A stretch of 64,000 nucleotides of DNA. It comes from JANQOH01 sp965242575. GTDB taxonomy: Bacteria > Pseudomonadota > Alphaproteobacteria > UBA7887. Position numbers and translations under genes: made by a program. The stretch spans positions 3,162,001-3,226,000 of the forward strand of contig OZ251461.1 in assembly GCA_965242575.1 (NCBI GenBank), written 5' to 3'. Under the pieces are notes generated by a model. That model was not told where the DNA came from. It made no database searches and saw only the letters and a program-made list of their open reading frames with translations. Each line of letters begins with the position of its first letter. The first letter of the stretch is position 1. Shown here in pieces: positions 47,743-56,291 of the stretch.

Positions 47743-47973
47743 ATGGCCAACGAAATGACCCCCGAGCAGATCGAGAAGGGGCAGCAGATCTACGCCGACA
47801 TCGTCGCCAAGTACTACGGCGACCCCGACTTCAAGGCGAAGGTCGACGCGAACCCGACCGAGGTGCTGAAGGCCGAGGGGCTGGAGATACCGGAAGGAAG
47901 CCGCGTCGAGCTTCTGTTCAACACGCAGAACCTCGTCCACATCGTCCTGCCGGCGCCGTCCAAGTCCAAATAG
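47743..47973 (+). CDS. NHLP-leader-like protein without a core peptide
   Basis: 76 aa. The body follows the nitrile-hydratase-alpha-like leader pattern: AKYYGDPDFKAKVDANPTEV, LKAEGLEIPEGSRVELLFNT and VHIVLP. It then ends after seven residues (APSKSK), with no double Gly and no Ser/Thr-rich core. It resembles the leaders of the five precursors at 29 and 34 kb but is less Arg-rich and more Lys-rich. It may be a stand-alone leader analogue, a decayed precursor, or a separate small-protein family of the same fold. It stands alone between uvrB and a carboxylase gene. Confidence 0.65.
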   Translation: MANEMTPEQIEKGQQIYADIVAKYYGDPDFKAKVDANPTEVLKAEGLEIPEGSRVELLFNTQNLVHIVLPAPSKSK

Positions 47974-48172
47974 GACGGCGCGGCCCGGCTGTCCGGGGGC
48001 CGGCCGCCGCCGGCCCGGGGTTTTCGCATGGTCTCGACGCTCGCGGGGGACGGGCTCCGTTCGCCGCGGGCGTCGGGACGCCCCCGCAAAGAGGCCGCCC
48101 GCCGCCGCGCGTTCGCGATCCGCGGCCCGTTCGGCTATACCGCGACGGCGGCGCAAGGCCGGGAGGGGCGCG

Positions 48173-49744
48173 GTGGACGAGGCGAGGCCGGAGGAGCGGG
48201 GCTGGGAGCCCGAGATCCGCGAGCTGCGGCGGCGCGAGGCGCTGGCGCGCGAGATGGGCGGGGCGGACAAGATCGCGCGCCAGCACGACAACGGGCGGCT
48301 CACCGTCCGCGAACGCCTCGACGCGCTCCTCGACCGCGGCAGCCTGCACGAAATCGGCGCCATCGCCGGCAAGGCGGAATACGACGGCGACGGCGGGCTG
48401 GCGGCCTTCCGCGCCTCCAACGTGGTGTTCGGACGGGCGCGGATCGACGGGCGCCGCGTCGTCGTCGTCGGCGACGACTTCACCGTGCGCGGCGGCGCGG
48501 CGGACGCCGGGATCAAGGCCAAGCAGATCGCCGCCGAGCAGATGGCCAACGAACTCCGCCTGCCGCTGGTCCGCCTCGTCGAAGGCACCGGCGGCGGCGG
48601 CTCGGTGCGCACGCTGGAGACCGACGGCTACACCTACGTCCCCGCCAACCCGGCGTGGAACTTCGTCGTCGACAATATGGCGACGGTACCGGTGGTCGCC
48701 CTCGCGCTCGGCCCGGTGGCGGGGCTCGGCGCCGCGCGCGTCGCCGCCAGCCATTATTCGCTCATCGTCAAGGGCCGGGCGCAGATGTTCGTCGCCGGCC
48801 CGCCCGTCGTCTCGCGGCTCGGCAAGCCGGTGACCAAGGAGGAGCTCGGCGGCTCCTCGATCCACGTCGCCAACGGCGCCATCGACGACGAAGTCGAGAG
48901 CGAGGAGCAGGCGTTCGAATGGACCCGGCGCTTCCTCTCCTACCTGCCGTCGTCGGCGTTCGACCTGCCGCCGCGCGGTCCGCGCGGCGACCCGGCGGAC
49001 CGCCGCGAGGAGTTCCTCATCGAGGCGGCGCCGCGCAACCGCCGCAAGGTGTACAAGATCCGCCCCATCCTCGAGGCGGTCGTGGACCGCGGCAGTTTCT
49101 TCGAGATCGGGCGCAGGTTCGGGCGCTCCATCGTCACCGGGCTGGCCCGGCTCGACGGGTGGCCGGTCGCCGTCGCCGCGTCGGACCCCTACGTTTACGC
49201 TGGCGGCTGGACGGCGGACGCGGCGCAGAAACTCACCCGCTTCATCGAACTGGCGGAGACCTTCCACCTGCCGGTGGTCCATTTCGTCGATTGCCCCGGC
49301 TTCCTCATCGGCGTCCAGTCGGAGAAGGCGGGGACGATCCGCTACGGCGTGCGCGCGCTTTCGGCGCTCTACCAGGCCACCGTGCCGTGGTGCTCGATCA
49401 TCATGCGCAAGGCGTTCGGCGTCGCCGGCGCGGGGCACGACAACCACACGCGCTACCACTACCGCTTCGCCTGGCCGTCGGGCGATTGGGGCTCGCTGCC
49501 GGTCGAGGGCGGCATCGAGGCCGCCTACAAGTCCGACCTGGAGGCGTCCGACGACCCCGACGCGCTGATGGCGGATATTTTCGCGCGGCTGGAGGCGGTG
49601 CGCTCGCCGTTCCGCACCGCCGAACGCTACGGGGTGGAGGAGATCATCGACCCCCGCGACACCCGCCCGCTGCTGTGCGAGTTCGCCGACATCGCCGCGC
49701 CGCTGCGCACCCCCGGCAAGCCAAGTTTCGGCCCGCGCCCGTGA
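48173..49744 (+). CDS. acyl-CoA carboxylase beta (carboxyltransferase) subunit
   Basis: 523 aa from a GTG with GGGAGGGG upstream. It starts with the usual DKIARQHDNGRLTVRERLDA. The N-domain has VRLVEGTGGGGSVRTLE; the C-domain has VDCPGFLIGVQSEKAG and AFGVAGAGHDNHTRYHYRFA. It transfers carboxyl groups from carboxybiotin to an acyl-CoA (propionyl-, methylcrotonyl- or a related CoA). No biotin carboxylase alpha subunit is encoded nearby, so the partner lies elsewhere and the substrate is uncertain. The region 47974-48172 before it shows no gene. Confidence 0.9.
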   Translation: MDEARPEERGWEPEIRELRRREALAREMGGADKIARQHDNGRLTVRERLDALLDRGSLHEIGAIAGKAEYDGDGGLAAFRASNVVFGRARIDGRRVVVVGDDFTVRGGAADAGIKAKQIAAEQMANELRLPLVRLVEGTGGGGSVRTLETDGYTYVPANPAWNFVVDNMATVPVVALALGPVAGLGAARVAASHYSLIVKGRAQMFVAGPPVVSRLGKPVTKEELGGSSIHVANGAIDDEVESEEQAFEWTRRFLSYLPSSAFDLPPRGPRGDPADRREEFLIEAAPRNRRKVYKIRPILEAVVDRGSFFEIGRRFGRSIVTGLARLDGWPVAVAASDPYVYAGGWTADAAQKLTRFIELAETFHLPVVHFVDCPGFLIGVQSEKAGTIRYGVRALSALYQATVPWCSIIMRKAFGVAGAGHDNHTRYHYRFAWPSGDWGSLPVEGGIEAAYKSDLEASDDPDALMADIFARLEAVRSPFRTAERYGVEEIIDPRDTRPLLCEFADIAAPLRTPGKPSFGPRP

Positions 49745-49980
49745 CGTCTCGCGCGCGGGCCGAAGCCATGGCGACCGCTATCGGCGCCGCCGGCGAGCGC
49801 GCCGCCACCAAAGCGGATATCGAAATCTCCGCCAGGCGCCTGGAGGACAAGGTCGAGAATTGCGCCACCAGGGCGGATATCGCCAATCTCGAAAACCGGA
49901 TGCTCAAGGTCGCCGTCGGGATCGTCGTCGCGAACACGGCCCTGGCGGTCGGCCTGCTCAGGCTGTTCGGCGGCGGCTGA
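49741..49980 (+). CDS. small coiled-coil protein with C-terminal TM
   Basis: 79 aa from a GTG overlapping the carboxylase stop (GTGA). A helical stretch EISARRLEDKVENCATRADI, then ANLENRMLKVAVGIVVANTA and a TM helix to the end. Related in motif to the protein at 45133 (ATRADIA-x-LE plus TM). The 3' end overlaps the convergent glycosyltransferase gene by 23 bp. Function unknown. Confidence 0.55.
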   Translation: MTSRARAEAMATAIGAAGERAATKADIEISARRLEDKVENCATRADIANLENRMLKVAVGIVVANTALAVGLLRLFGGG

Positions 49981-51193
49981 CGACGGCGTCGGCGAGCAAC
50001 CGCTCGTATCCGTCGGCCATGCGGGCGGTGTCGAATTCCGCCGCCCGCCGGCGCAGCGCCTCCGGCGGAGGATGCGCCCCGTCCAGGACGCCGCCGAGGG
50101 CCCGGGCCAGCGCATCGGCGTCGCCGACGGGGACCAGCGGCCCCCAGCGCCCGCCGTCGAGGATTTCGGCCGGGCCGAACGGCGCGTCGGTACCGACGAC
50201 CGGCGTCCCGCACGCCATCGCCTCCAGCAGGACCATTCCCAGCCCCTCCCAGCGCGACGACAGCGCGACGACCCCCGCGCGGCGCATGTAGCGGAACGGG
50301 TTGCGGTCGAAATCCAGCAGCGCCGTGTCCCCGGCGACTCCGAGGCGGCGCGCGGCGGCGCGCAGCGCCGCGCGGCTCCGCGCCGAGCCGGCGCCCATGA
50401 TCGCGAGCCGCGCCGGGCGGCGGCGGCGCAGCCGCGCGAACGCCGCGACGAGGGCAGGGTGGTCTTTCTGCGGCGTGGTCCGCCCCACCGCGAGCACGAC
50501 GGGCGGGCCGCCGTCGGAGAACCACGGATGTCCGGGCGCCTCCACGCTGCGCCGTAATATGTCCGCCGCCGGAAGGCCGTTGTAAATCGTCCGCGTCCGG
50601 TCCGGGTCCAGGCCCAGGCGCCGGACGGCCTGTTCGGCGAGGCCGCGCGACACCGCCGCCGCGGCCCGCGCCTCCGGGTAGAGCGCCCGCGCCCGCGCCC
50701 GTTGCAAGGCGCTGTAGGAGCGGTCGACGTCGCCGTGGATCGTAATCGCGACGGGGACGGGCGCGAGCCGCGCGCCGAGCAGCGCGGCGACGTTGGCCTG
50801 CGTCACCGCGGACAGCAGCGCGTCCGGGCGCGCCGCGCGGACGTAGGCCGCCGCCGCCAGCGCCCGGCGCGCGTTCCCGGGGTGCAGCCGCAGGCCGGGG
50901 CGGAGGCGGCGCAGCGCGAGCCATTCCCGGAGCGTCTCCAGCGGGCCGGGGGACAGCGCCGCGACGCGCGGGTGGGTCTTCAACACCGGCGCGAGCGCGC
51001 GCGACGGCCGCCGCCCGCGGACGTAGAACAGGCCCGCCTCGGGCGGGACGTCGCCGTAGCGCCCGCGCGGGCGCAGCAGCACGAGGTCTATCCGGTGGCC
51101 CCGTTCGAGGAGCGCGCGGGCGAGGGTAAGCATGACCCGCCCGACGCCGCCCCGGCCGAGCGACGGCAGGAGTATCCCGGCGTGGAGGCGCAT
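49958..51193 (-). CDS. glycosyltransferase family 4
   Basis: 411 aa. GT-B fold: the N-domain begins GILLPSLGRGGVGRVMLTLA, the C-domain has VVLAVGRTTPQKDHPALVAA and the nucleotide-sugar-binding VALSSRWEGLGMVLLEAMACG with TPVVGTDAPFGPAEIL. Retaining enzymes of this type build envelope or exopolysaccharides; donor and acceptor are unknown. No other polysaccharide genes are next to it. Confidence 0.88.
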   Translation of the reverse strand: MRLHAGILLPSLGRGGVGRVMLTLARALLERGHRIDLVLLRPRGRYGDVPPEAGLFYVRGRRPSRALAPVLKTHPRVAALSPGPLETLREWLALRRLRPGLRLHPGNARRALAAAAYVRAARPDALLSAVTQANVAALLGARLAPVPVAITIHGDVDRSYSALQRARARALYPEARAAAAVSRGLAEQAVRRLGLDPDRTRTIYNGLPAADILRRSVEAPGHPWFSDGGPPVVLAVGRTTPQKDHPALVAAFARLRRRRPARLAIMGAGSARSRAALRAAARRLGVAGDTALLDFDRNPFRYMRRAGVVALSSRWEGLGMVLLEAMACGTPVVGTDAPFGPAEILDGGRWGPLVPVGDADALARALGGVLDGAHPPPEALRRRAAEFDTARMADGYERLLADAVVSRRRTA

Positions 51194-51218
51194 CGCCGGC
51201 CCGCGCCCGGCCGCCGGG

Positions 51219-52427
51219 TCAGGGCCAGACGGGGTCGGGCGCCATGTCCGGGAACACCGGGCCGTCATAGGGGTGGGCGTCGGCGACCGCCTCGTCGAGT
51301 TCGACGCCGAGACCGGGCGCGGTCGGCGGGATTATGCGCCCGTCCTCCCAGGCGATGGGGGATTGGAGAATGTCGGCGTAGAAGCCGTCGAAGCGCTCGA
51401 TGCTCTCCTGGATCAGGAAGTTCGGGCTGCACACGCCGAGCTGGATGTTGGCCGCCGCCTCGATGGGGCCGCAATAGAGGTGCGGCGCGACGGAGACGTA
51501 ATGCGCCTCCGCCATGCCGGCGATCTTTTTCGCCTCGAGAATGCCGCCGACGCGCCCCAGCGCCGGCTGGATCGTCGCCGCCGCCTGCGCCTGGAGCAGG
51601 GGGGCGAACTCGTATTTGGTGGCGAGGCGCTCGCCGGTGGCGACGGGGATCGACGTGGCCCGCGCCACCCGCGCCATTTCGGCGACGTTCTCCGGCGGCA
51701 CCGGCTCCTCGAGCCACAGCGGATGGTACGGCTCCAGCCGCCTGGCGAGGGCGATGGCGGCCGACGCGGTGGGCTGGCCGTGGGTCCCGATGAGCAGGTC
51801 GCAGGAGGATCCGACCGCCTCGCGCATGTTGCGGGTCATCGTCTCGGCGTTGTCGAGCGCCTCGAGCGAGAGTTGCCGCGGGTCGAACGCGCCCATCGGC
51901 ATGATGGGGTCGTATTTGACCGCGGTGAACCCCATCGCCGCATATTCCGCCGCCCGCCGGGGTCCCGCCTCCGGGTCGCCGAAAATATCGGCGATGCCGA
52001 GCGCGCCCTCCGACTCCGCGCCGGCGGGCGGGTAGAGGTAGGTGTAGGAGCGCAGGGTTTCGTTCGCCCGCCCGCCCAGCAGGTTGTAGATCGGCTGGTC
52101 GAGCGCCTTACCCACGATGTCCCAGCACGCCATCTCGATCCCGCTGAGCACGCCCATCAGCGCGTGGTCCGGGTGCTGCCCGTAGCCGCGGCTATAGACC
52201 CGCCGCCACAACGATTCGATCCGGAACGGGTCCGCGCCGATGGCGTGCCGCTCCGCCGCGTCCTCGATCATGCGGCGCGTGACTTGCGGGCTGAACGGGA
52301 CGCCGTAGGCTTCGCCGTAGCCGCGGATCCCGGTGTCGGTGGTGAGCCTGAGGAACACCCAGCACGGCCCGCCGCGATGCGGCGGCGGGTTGGCGACGGC
52401 CCAGGTCTTCACGTCGGCGATCTTCAT
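51219..52427 (-). CDS. mandelate racemase/muconate-lactonising (enolase superfamily) dehydratase-like
   Basis: 402 aa. N-terminal cap domain and C-terminal barrel. FTAVKYDPIMPMG holds the Lys/Asp of the second strand. Metal-ligand strands are LWLEEPVPPEN (Glu) and VATGERLATKYEF (Glu), but the first one reads LLIGTHGQ where many relatives have an Asp before xHG. APHLYCGPIEAAANIQL carries the catalytic-side His. It is nearest to sugar-acid (galactonate-type) dehydratases; the substrate is unknown. Upstream is a repeat-bearing AT-richer gap. Confidence 0.85.
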   Translation of the reverse strand: MKIADVKTWAVANPPPHRGGPCWVFLRLTTDTGIRGYGEAYGVPFSPQVTRRMIEDAAERHAIGADPFRIESLWRRVYSRGYGQHPDHALMGVLSGIEMACWDIVGKALDQPIYNLLGGRANETLRSYTYLYPPAGAESEGALGIADIFGDPEAGPRRAAEYAAMGFTAVKYDPIMPMGAFDPRQLSLEALDNAETMTRNMREAVGSSCDLLIGTHGQPTASAAIALARRLEPYHPLWLEEPVPPENVAEMARVARATSIPVATGERLATKYEFAPLLQAQAAATIQPALGRVGGILEAKKIAGMAEAHYVSVAPHLYCGPIEAAANIQLGVCSPNFLIQESIERFDGFYADILQSPIAWEDGRIIPPTAPGLGVELDEAVADAHPYDGPVFPDMAPDPVWP

Positions 52428-52503
52428 GCGGGTTCTCCCTGTCGGCGCGCTCCGGCCCGACCATAGCGAACGCCGCCGCCGCCGTCAGCGGCGGCCTCTC
52501 GCC

Positions 52504-52777
52504 GTCAAATGCCCATCAAATGGAATCCGATCGGAATTTCACTTGTATATCAGATGGTAAACGAAATTACATCCACCTTCGGCGGTGTCCGCGCGGTTCT
52601 CCGTCAAATGGGCATCGCCATCGACTCGCCCGGACGCGCTCGGCTCCGCCGGCCTGCGATCCGGTATCTGTCAAATGGCCATCAAATAAGCGCAGGGAGA
52701 ATTTTATTTCATCATATCAATGGATTGACGATCCATGTGGGGACGGATCCGCGCCCTGGGGCGGCTGGCCGTCAAAT
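52504..52777. repeat. scattered TCAAAT-containing repeats in a 344-bp AT-richer gap
   Basis: GTCAAAT occurs at 52504, 52603, 52670 and 52771, two of them followed by a second CATCAAAT (GTCAAATGGCCATCAAAT form at 52670). The last copy overlaps the stop of the downstream minus-strand gene. The gap 52428-52771 holds no other feature and has visibly lower GC than its surroundings. Confidence 0.5.
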
Positions 52778-54268
52778 AACGGTTCCCGTTTCGTCAGCAT
52801 GCTCGGCCGCCCAGAACGGCACATAGGCACGCTGTCGATAGCCCGCCATCGAATCCGCGACGGCGATCATGCCGGCGTCCACGGCGTCGTTCAACAGACG
52901 GCTCACGACCGAGGCGTTGTTGTCGGGGATACCGAACCGCTTGCGCAGACTCGCGTTGGTCGCGCGCTGGCTCCCGACATGCCGAATACAGACATGGAGA
53001 TAGGTCGCGCGCCTTCTCTCGGCGCGATCCATATCGTTCAATTTCTTGTGGGCGAACAGCGTCGCGCGGGTGGAGGTTTCCGGCGCTTCGAACAGCGGCG
53101 CCGGCAGTTGCGCCAGCTCCACTTCGAGGACCACCTTGTCGATACCGCTCCCGCGCTCCTCGCAGACGCCGAAACGGCGCATGAGCGCCGCCACCGCCTC
53201 GTTGCGCGACCGCGGCGGCGCGTCGACGAAACGGTCCGTCGAAACCAGCGGCGCGCCGGGGTTGGAGAATTCGACGCGACCATCGAAAATCTCCACCATG
53301 GGGCCGGCGCCGGAAACGGTAAAGTCCTGGTGGATCAGCATGTTCGCGACCAATTCGCGCACCGCCGCGGAGGGGAAGCCCCGCCAGGCCGCGCGCAGTC
53401 CGTTCTCGATCGTCTCGCCGCCGGGCAGCAGCGCGTCGATATAACCGAGCGATTCCTCGAACCCGGCCGCATACCCCTTCCCGACACGTTTCTCCCCCGC
53501 GGCGTCGATGCGGCCGTCGCCTCGATACCGGACGATCCGAATGGCCTTGCGCCCCAGGCCGGGGAAGTCATCGAGTCTCGCGGCCAGGAGAACGGCGCCG
53601 AGATTGAGGATGTCCCAACCGCCGGCGGCGCAGCGCCGGATCAGCCCGTCCGCGGCCAGCGCCTCGACGATGCGGTCCGGAGACGGCGGCAGCGGCAAGC
53701 CCAGCATCTTGAAATAAACCGGATAATCGAGCAGGCGGAGCACGTCGTCGGCGCTCTGGCGCTCACGCGACGCGACGCTCTCGAACCGCGCGCGATCGAG
53801 GATACGCCATAGCGCCCGCTCCCGCTCGGGCGCCGCCGCCAGCGGCCTCTTGACCTCTCCGACGCGAACGTAGGCGCGGCCGTCAAAGCGCACGGGCCGG
53901 TCCGCCGCCGCGCCGATTTCCGCGATGACGACTCGCCCGCCGTCCGTATCGACGGCGTGGAAGCGGAAATCGATCTTCGGATCCAGCCCGCGTTGCAGCC
54001 GACTTTCGAGCGGCTCGTTACCGATTCTGGTCGAATGCGGATCGAATCTCGCGCCGACAGGCGCGCGGGTGTCGTCGTCCACTCCCCAGATCATGTAAGC
54101 GCAGGGCCGTCCGTTCAACGCCGCCGCGTTGGCGAGCGCCGAAAAGTACTCGCCGATTTTGCGCGAGTCGGCGTTGTCGCGCTTGAACTCCAGCCATTCC
54201 CCCTCGGGCTCCCGCAGCGCCGTCGCGACCAGTCCGGCGAGGTATTCGGGGGACCGCGCCGCGCTCAC
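52772..54268 (-). CDS. AlbA_2/Schlafen-type ATP-binding transcriptional regulator-like protein
   Basis: 498 aa. The N-terminal AlbA_2 (AAA_4, Schlafen-like) domain has GEWLEFKRDNADSRKIGEYF, ALANAAALNGRPCAYMIWGV and the RFDGRAYVRVG ending. The middle has the HATPase-like AVRELVANMLIHQDF and VEFSNPGAPL; the C-terminus is a winged helix (RKRFGIPDNNASVVSRLL). Members are called predicted transcriptional regulators, and some Schlafen-domain proteins act in phage defence. It lies 70 bp from tRNA-Thr and is somewhat less GC-rich, consistent with a tRNA-side insertion. Confidence 0.85.
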   Translation of the reverse strand: MSAARSPEYLAGLVATALREPEGEWLEFKRDNADSRKIGEYFSALANAAALNGRPCAYMIWGVDDDTRAPVGARFDPHSTRIGNEPLESRLQRGLDPKIDFRFHAVDTDGGRVVIAEIGAAADRPVRFDGRAYVRVGEVKRPLAAAPERERALWRILDRARFESVASRERQSADDVLRLLDYPVYFKMLGLPLPPSPDRIVEALAADGLIRRCAAGGWDILNLGAVLLAARLDDFPGLGRKAIRIVRYRGDGRIDAAGEKRVGKGYAAGFEESLGYIDALLPGGETIENGLRAAWRGFPSAAVRELVANMLIHQDFTVSGAGPMVEIFDGRVEFSNPGAPLVSTDRFVDAPPRSRNEAVAALMRRFGVCEERGSGIDKVVLEVELAQLPAPLFEAPETSTRATLFAHKKLNDMDRAERRRATYLHVCIRHVGSQRATNASLRKRFGIPDNNASVVSRLLNDAVDAGMIAVADSMAGYRQRAYVPFWAAEHADETGTVI

Positions 54269-54338
54269 GGCGCGGGCTCGGCGGCGCCCTGGCGCCGCGC
54301 GCCGGCGATCTTCATGCGCGGCCCTCCTTCGGGCGCGG

Positions 54339-54414
54339 TGGCGCCGCCTGCAAGACTCGAACTTGCGACCCCCGCATTACGAATGCGATGCTCTACCGGC
54401 TGAGCTAAGGCGGC
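54339..54414 (-). tRNA. tRNA-Thr (anticodon CGU)
   Basis: 76 nt with encoded CCA. Acceptor GCCGCCU/AGGCGGC, D-arm GCUC-AGCCGGUA-GAGC, anticodon stem UCGCA/UGCGG with loop UUCGUAA (U33 present, anticodon CGU), and T-arm GCAAG-UUCGAGU-CUUGC. All stems are closed. Confidence 0.95.
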
Positions 54415-54468
54415 TCCGCGGCGCAGACTACGCGCCGGCGGGCCGGCGCGCAAGGGCGGCGCGGGCGG

Positions 54469-55263
54469 TCAACCCGCCCGGGCGGAGAGCCCGCCGTCCA
54501 CCGGCAGGCATACGGCGGTGACGTAGGCCGCCTCGTCGCTGGCCAGGAACACCGCCGCGTTGGCGACGTCCCAGGCCGTGCCCATCCGCCCGGTGGGCGC
54601 GGCGGCGTGGCGTTCGCGCAGCATCGCCTCGACGTTCACGTGCGCGCCGGCGAGCTGCCGGCGGACCATCGGCGTGTCCATCAGCCCGGGGCAGACGGCG
54701 TTGACGCGAATCCCGGCGCGGGCGTATTGCAGCGCCAGCCCGACGGTCAGCTGGTTCACCGCGCCCTTGGCGGCGTAATAGCTGGCGTAGTCGTAACCGG
54801 TGTAGCGGAGCGCGGCGATCGACGAGATGTTGACGACCGCGCCCTTCCCCTGCGCCGCCATGATCGGCAGGACGCGCTTGCAGGCCAGGAACACGCAATT
54901 GAGGTTGAGGTCGATCTCGCGCCGCCACTCCGCTTCGTCGAGCTCTACCGGCCCGCCCAGCGCGGCGTGGCCTACGTTGTTGTGAAGAACGTCGATCCGC
55001 CCCCATTCGGCCATCGTCCGGGCGACCGCATCGGCGACGGCCGCGCCGGAGGTCGCGTCGCAGGCGATGGCGATGGCGCGTCCGCCCTCGGCGGCGATTA
55101 CGCCGCGAGTCTCCTCCGCCGCGGCGCGGTCGATGTCGACGCAGGCCACCGGCGCGCCCTCGCGCGCGTAGCTGACGGCGGCGGCCTTGCCGTTGCTCCA
55201 GCCGGGGCCGCTGGAGCCGGCGCCGAACACCAGCGCGACCCGATCCTTCAGCCTGCCGCCCAC
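54469..55263 (-). CDS. short-chain dehydrogenase/reductase
   Basis: 264 aa from the GTG at 55261-55263, with GGGGAGG upstream. SDR core: VFGAGSSGPGWSNGKA as a variant nucleotide loop, HNNVGHAALG, the catalytic SSIAA and YYAAKGAV, and VTAVCLPVDGG near the end. The CVDID acidic turn suggests NAD. The variant loop GSSGPGWSNGKA occurs in SDRs of aromatic and terpenoid degradation, but the substrate cannot be assigned. It is divergent from the hydrolase gene at 55296. Confidence 0.85.
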   Translation of the reverse strand: MGGRLKDRVALVFGAGSSGPGWSNGKAAAVSYAREGAPVACVDIDRAAAEETRGVIAAEGGRAIAIACDATSGAAVADAVARTMAEWGRIDVLHNNVGHAALGGPVELDEAEWRREIDLNLNCVFLACKRVLPIMAAQGKGAVVNISSIAALRYTGYDYASYYAAKGAVNQLTVGLALQYARAGIRVNAVCPGLMDTPMVRRQLAGAHVNVEAMLRERHAAAPTGRMGTAWDVANAAVFLASDEAAYVTAVCLPVDGGLSARAG

Positions 55264-55295
55264 GCCCGCCGCCTCCCCAGTCGCAGGAATCGCGC

Positions 55296-56210
55296 ATGAC
55301 CACGGATCCCACACCGGCCGGGGCCGGTCAACCGCCCGGCGCGCCGGAGGTTCGCCTTGAACATGGTTTCGCCGCGCTCTCCGAGATGACCATGCACTAC
55401 GCCGCCGCGGGCGCGGGGGAGCCGCTGGTCCTGCTGCACGGGTTTCCGCAAACCTGGTTCGCATGGCGGCGCGTGATGCCGGCGCTCGCCGCGCGCTACC
55501 GCGTCATCGCGCCGGACCTGCGCGGCCTGGGCCGGTCGTCGCGCCCCGCCGGCGGCTACCGCAAGGCGCGGGTCGCCGAGGACGTGTGGGAGCTCGTGAA
55601 CGGCGCGCTCGGCCATGACCGCTTCCTGCTCGCCGGGCACGATTGGGGCGGGCCGGTGGCCTACGCGCTCGCCGCCGCCCACCGCGATGCGGTGCGCAAA
55701 CTCGCGATCCTCGACGTCATGATCCCGCTGGAGGGCGACGACCGCTTCTCCACCTCGCAGGGGCGGTGGCACCACGGCTTCCACCGGACGCAGGACCTTC
55801 CGGAGGCGCTGCTCGCCGGGCGCGAGGGCCTCTACGTGCGCTGGTTCCACCGCGCCTTCGCCGCGCATCCGGGCGCCATCGACGACGCGGCCATCGACGA
55901 ATACGCGCGCGCCTACGCCGAGCCGGGGGCGATGCGCGCCGGACTCGCCTATTACCGCGAGATCCCCCGCGACATGGCCGACAACGCGCGCGCCCTCGCC
56001 GCCGGCAAACTCGCCATGCCGGTGTTGGCGCTCGGCGGCGCGGAGAGTTTCGGGCGGCGCGAACTGACGCGCGAATCGATGCGCGCCGTCGCCGCGAACG
56101 TCGCTGGCGGAGTCGTCGCCGGGTCGGGCCACTTCATCCCGGAGGAGAAACCCCGGGAACTGGCGGAGCGGCTGCTCGCCTTCTTCGCCGACGGTCCGGA
56201 CGCGGGTTAG
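55296..56210 (+). CDS. alpha/beta hydrolase, epoxide hydrolase/haloacetate dehalogenase type
   Basis: 304 aa. The oxyanion motif is LLHGFPQTWFAWR, the nucleophile D116 lies in AGHDWGGPV, and the catalytic His is H279 in SGHFIPEEKP. An Asp nucleophile points to epoxide hydrolases or fluoro/haloacetate dehalogenases rather than esterases. APDLRGLGRSSRP is conserved in the group. The start is followed by a Pro-rich 20-residue extension. Confidence 0.88.
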   Translation: MTTDPTPAGAGQPPGAPEVRLEHGFAALSEMTMHYAAAGAGEPLVLLHGFPQTWFAWRRVMPALAARYRVIAPDLRGLGRSSRPAGGYRKARVAEDVWELVNGALGHDRFLLAGHDWGGPVAYALAAAHRDAVRKLAILDVMIPLEGDDRFSTSQGRWHHGFHRTQDLPEALLAGREGLYVRWFHRAFAAHPGAIDDAAIDEYARAYAEPGAMRAGLAYYREIPRDMADNARALAAGKLAMPVLALGGAESFGRRELTRESMRAVAANVAGGVVAGSGHFIPEEKPRELAERLLAFFADGPDAG

Positions 56211-56291
56211 CAGGCGGATCCTGGCGGCGCGTTCTGGCCTGTCGCGCCGGGATGTGAGACAACGGCGCGCCGGCGCGAAGGGAGGCCCGAC

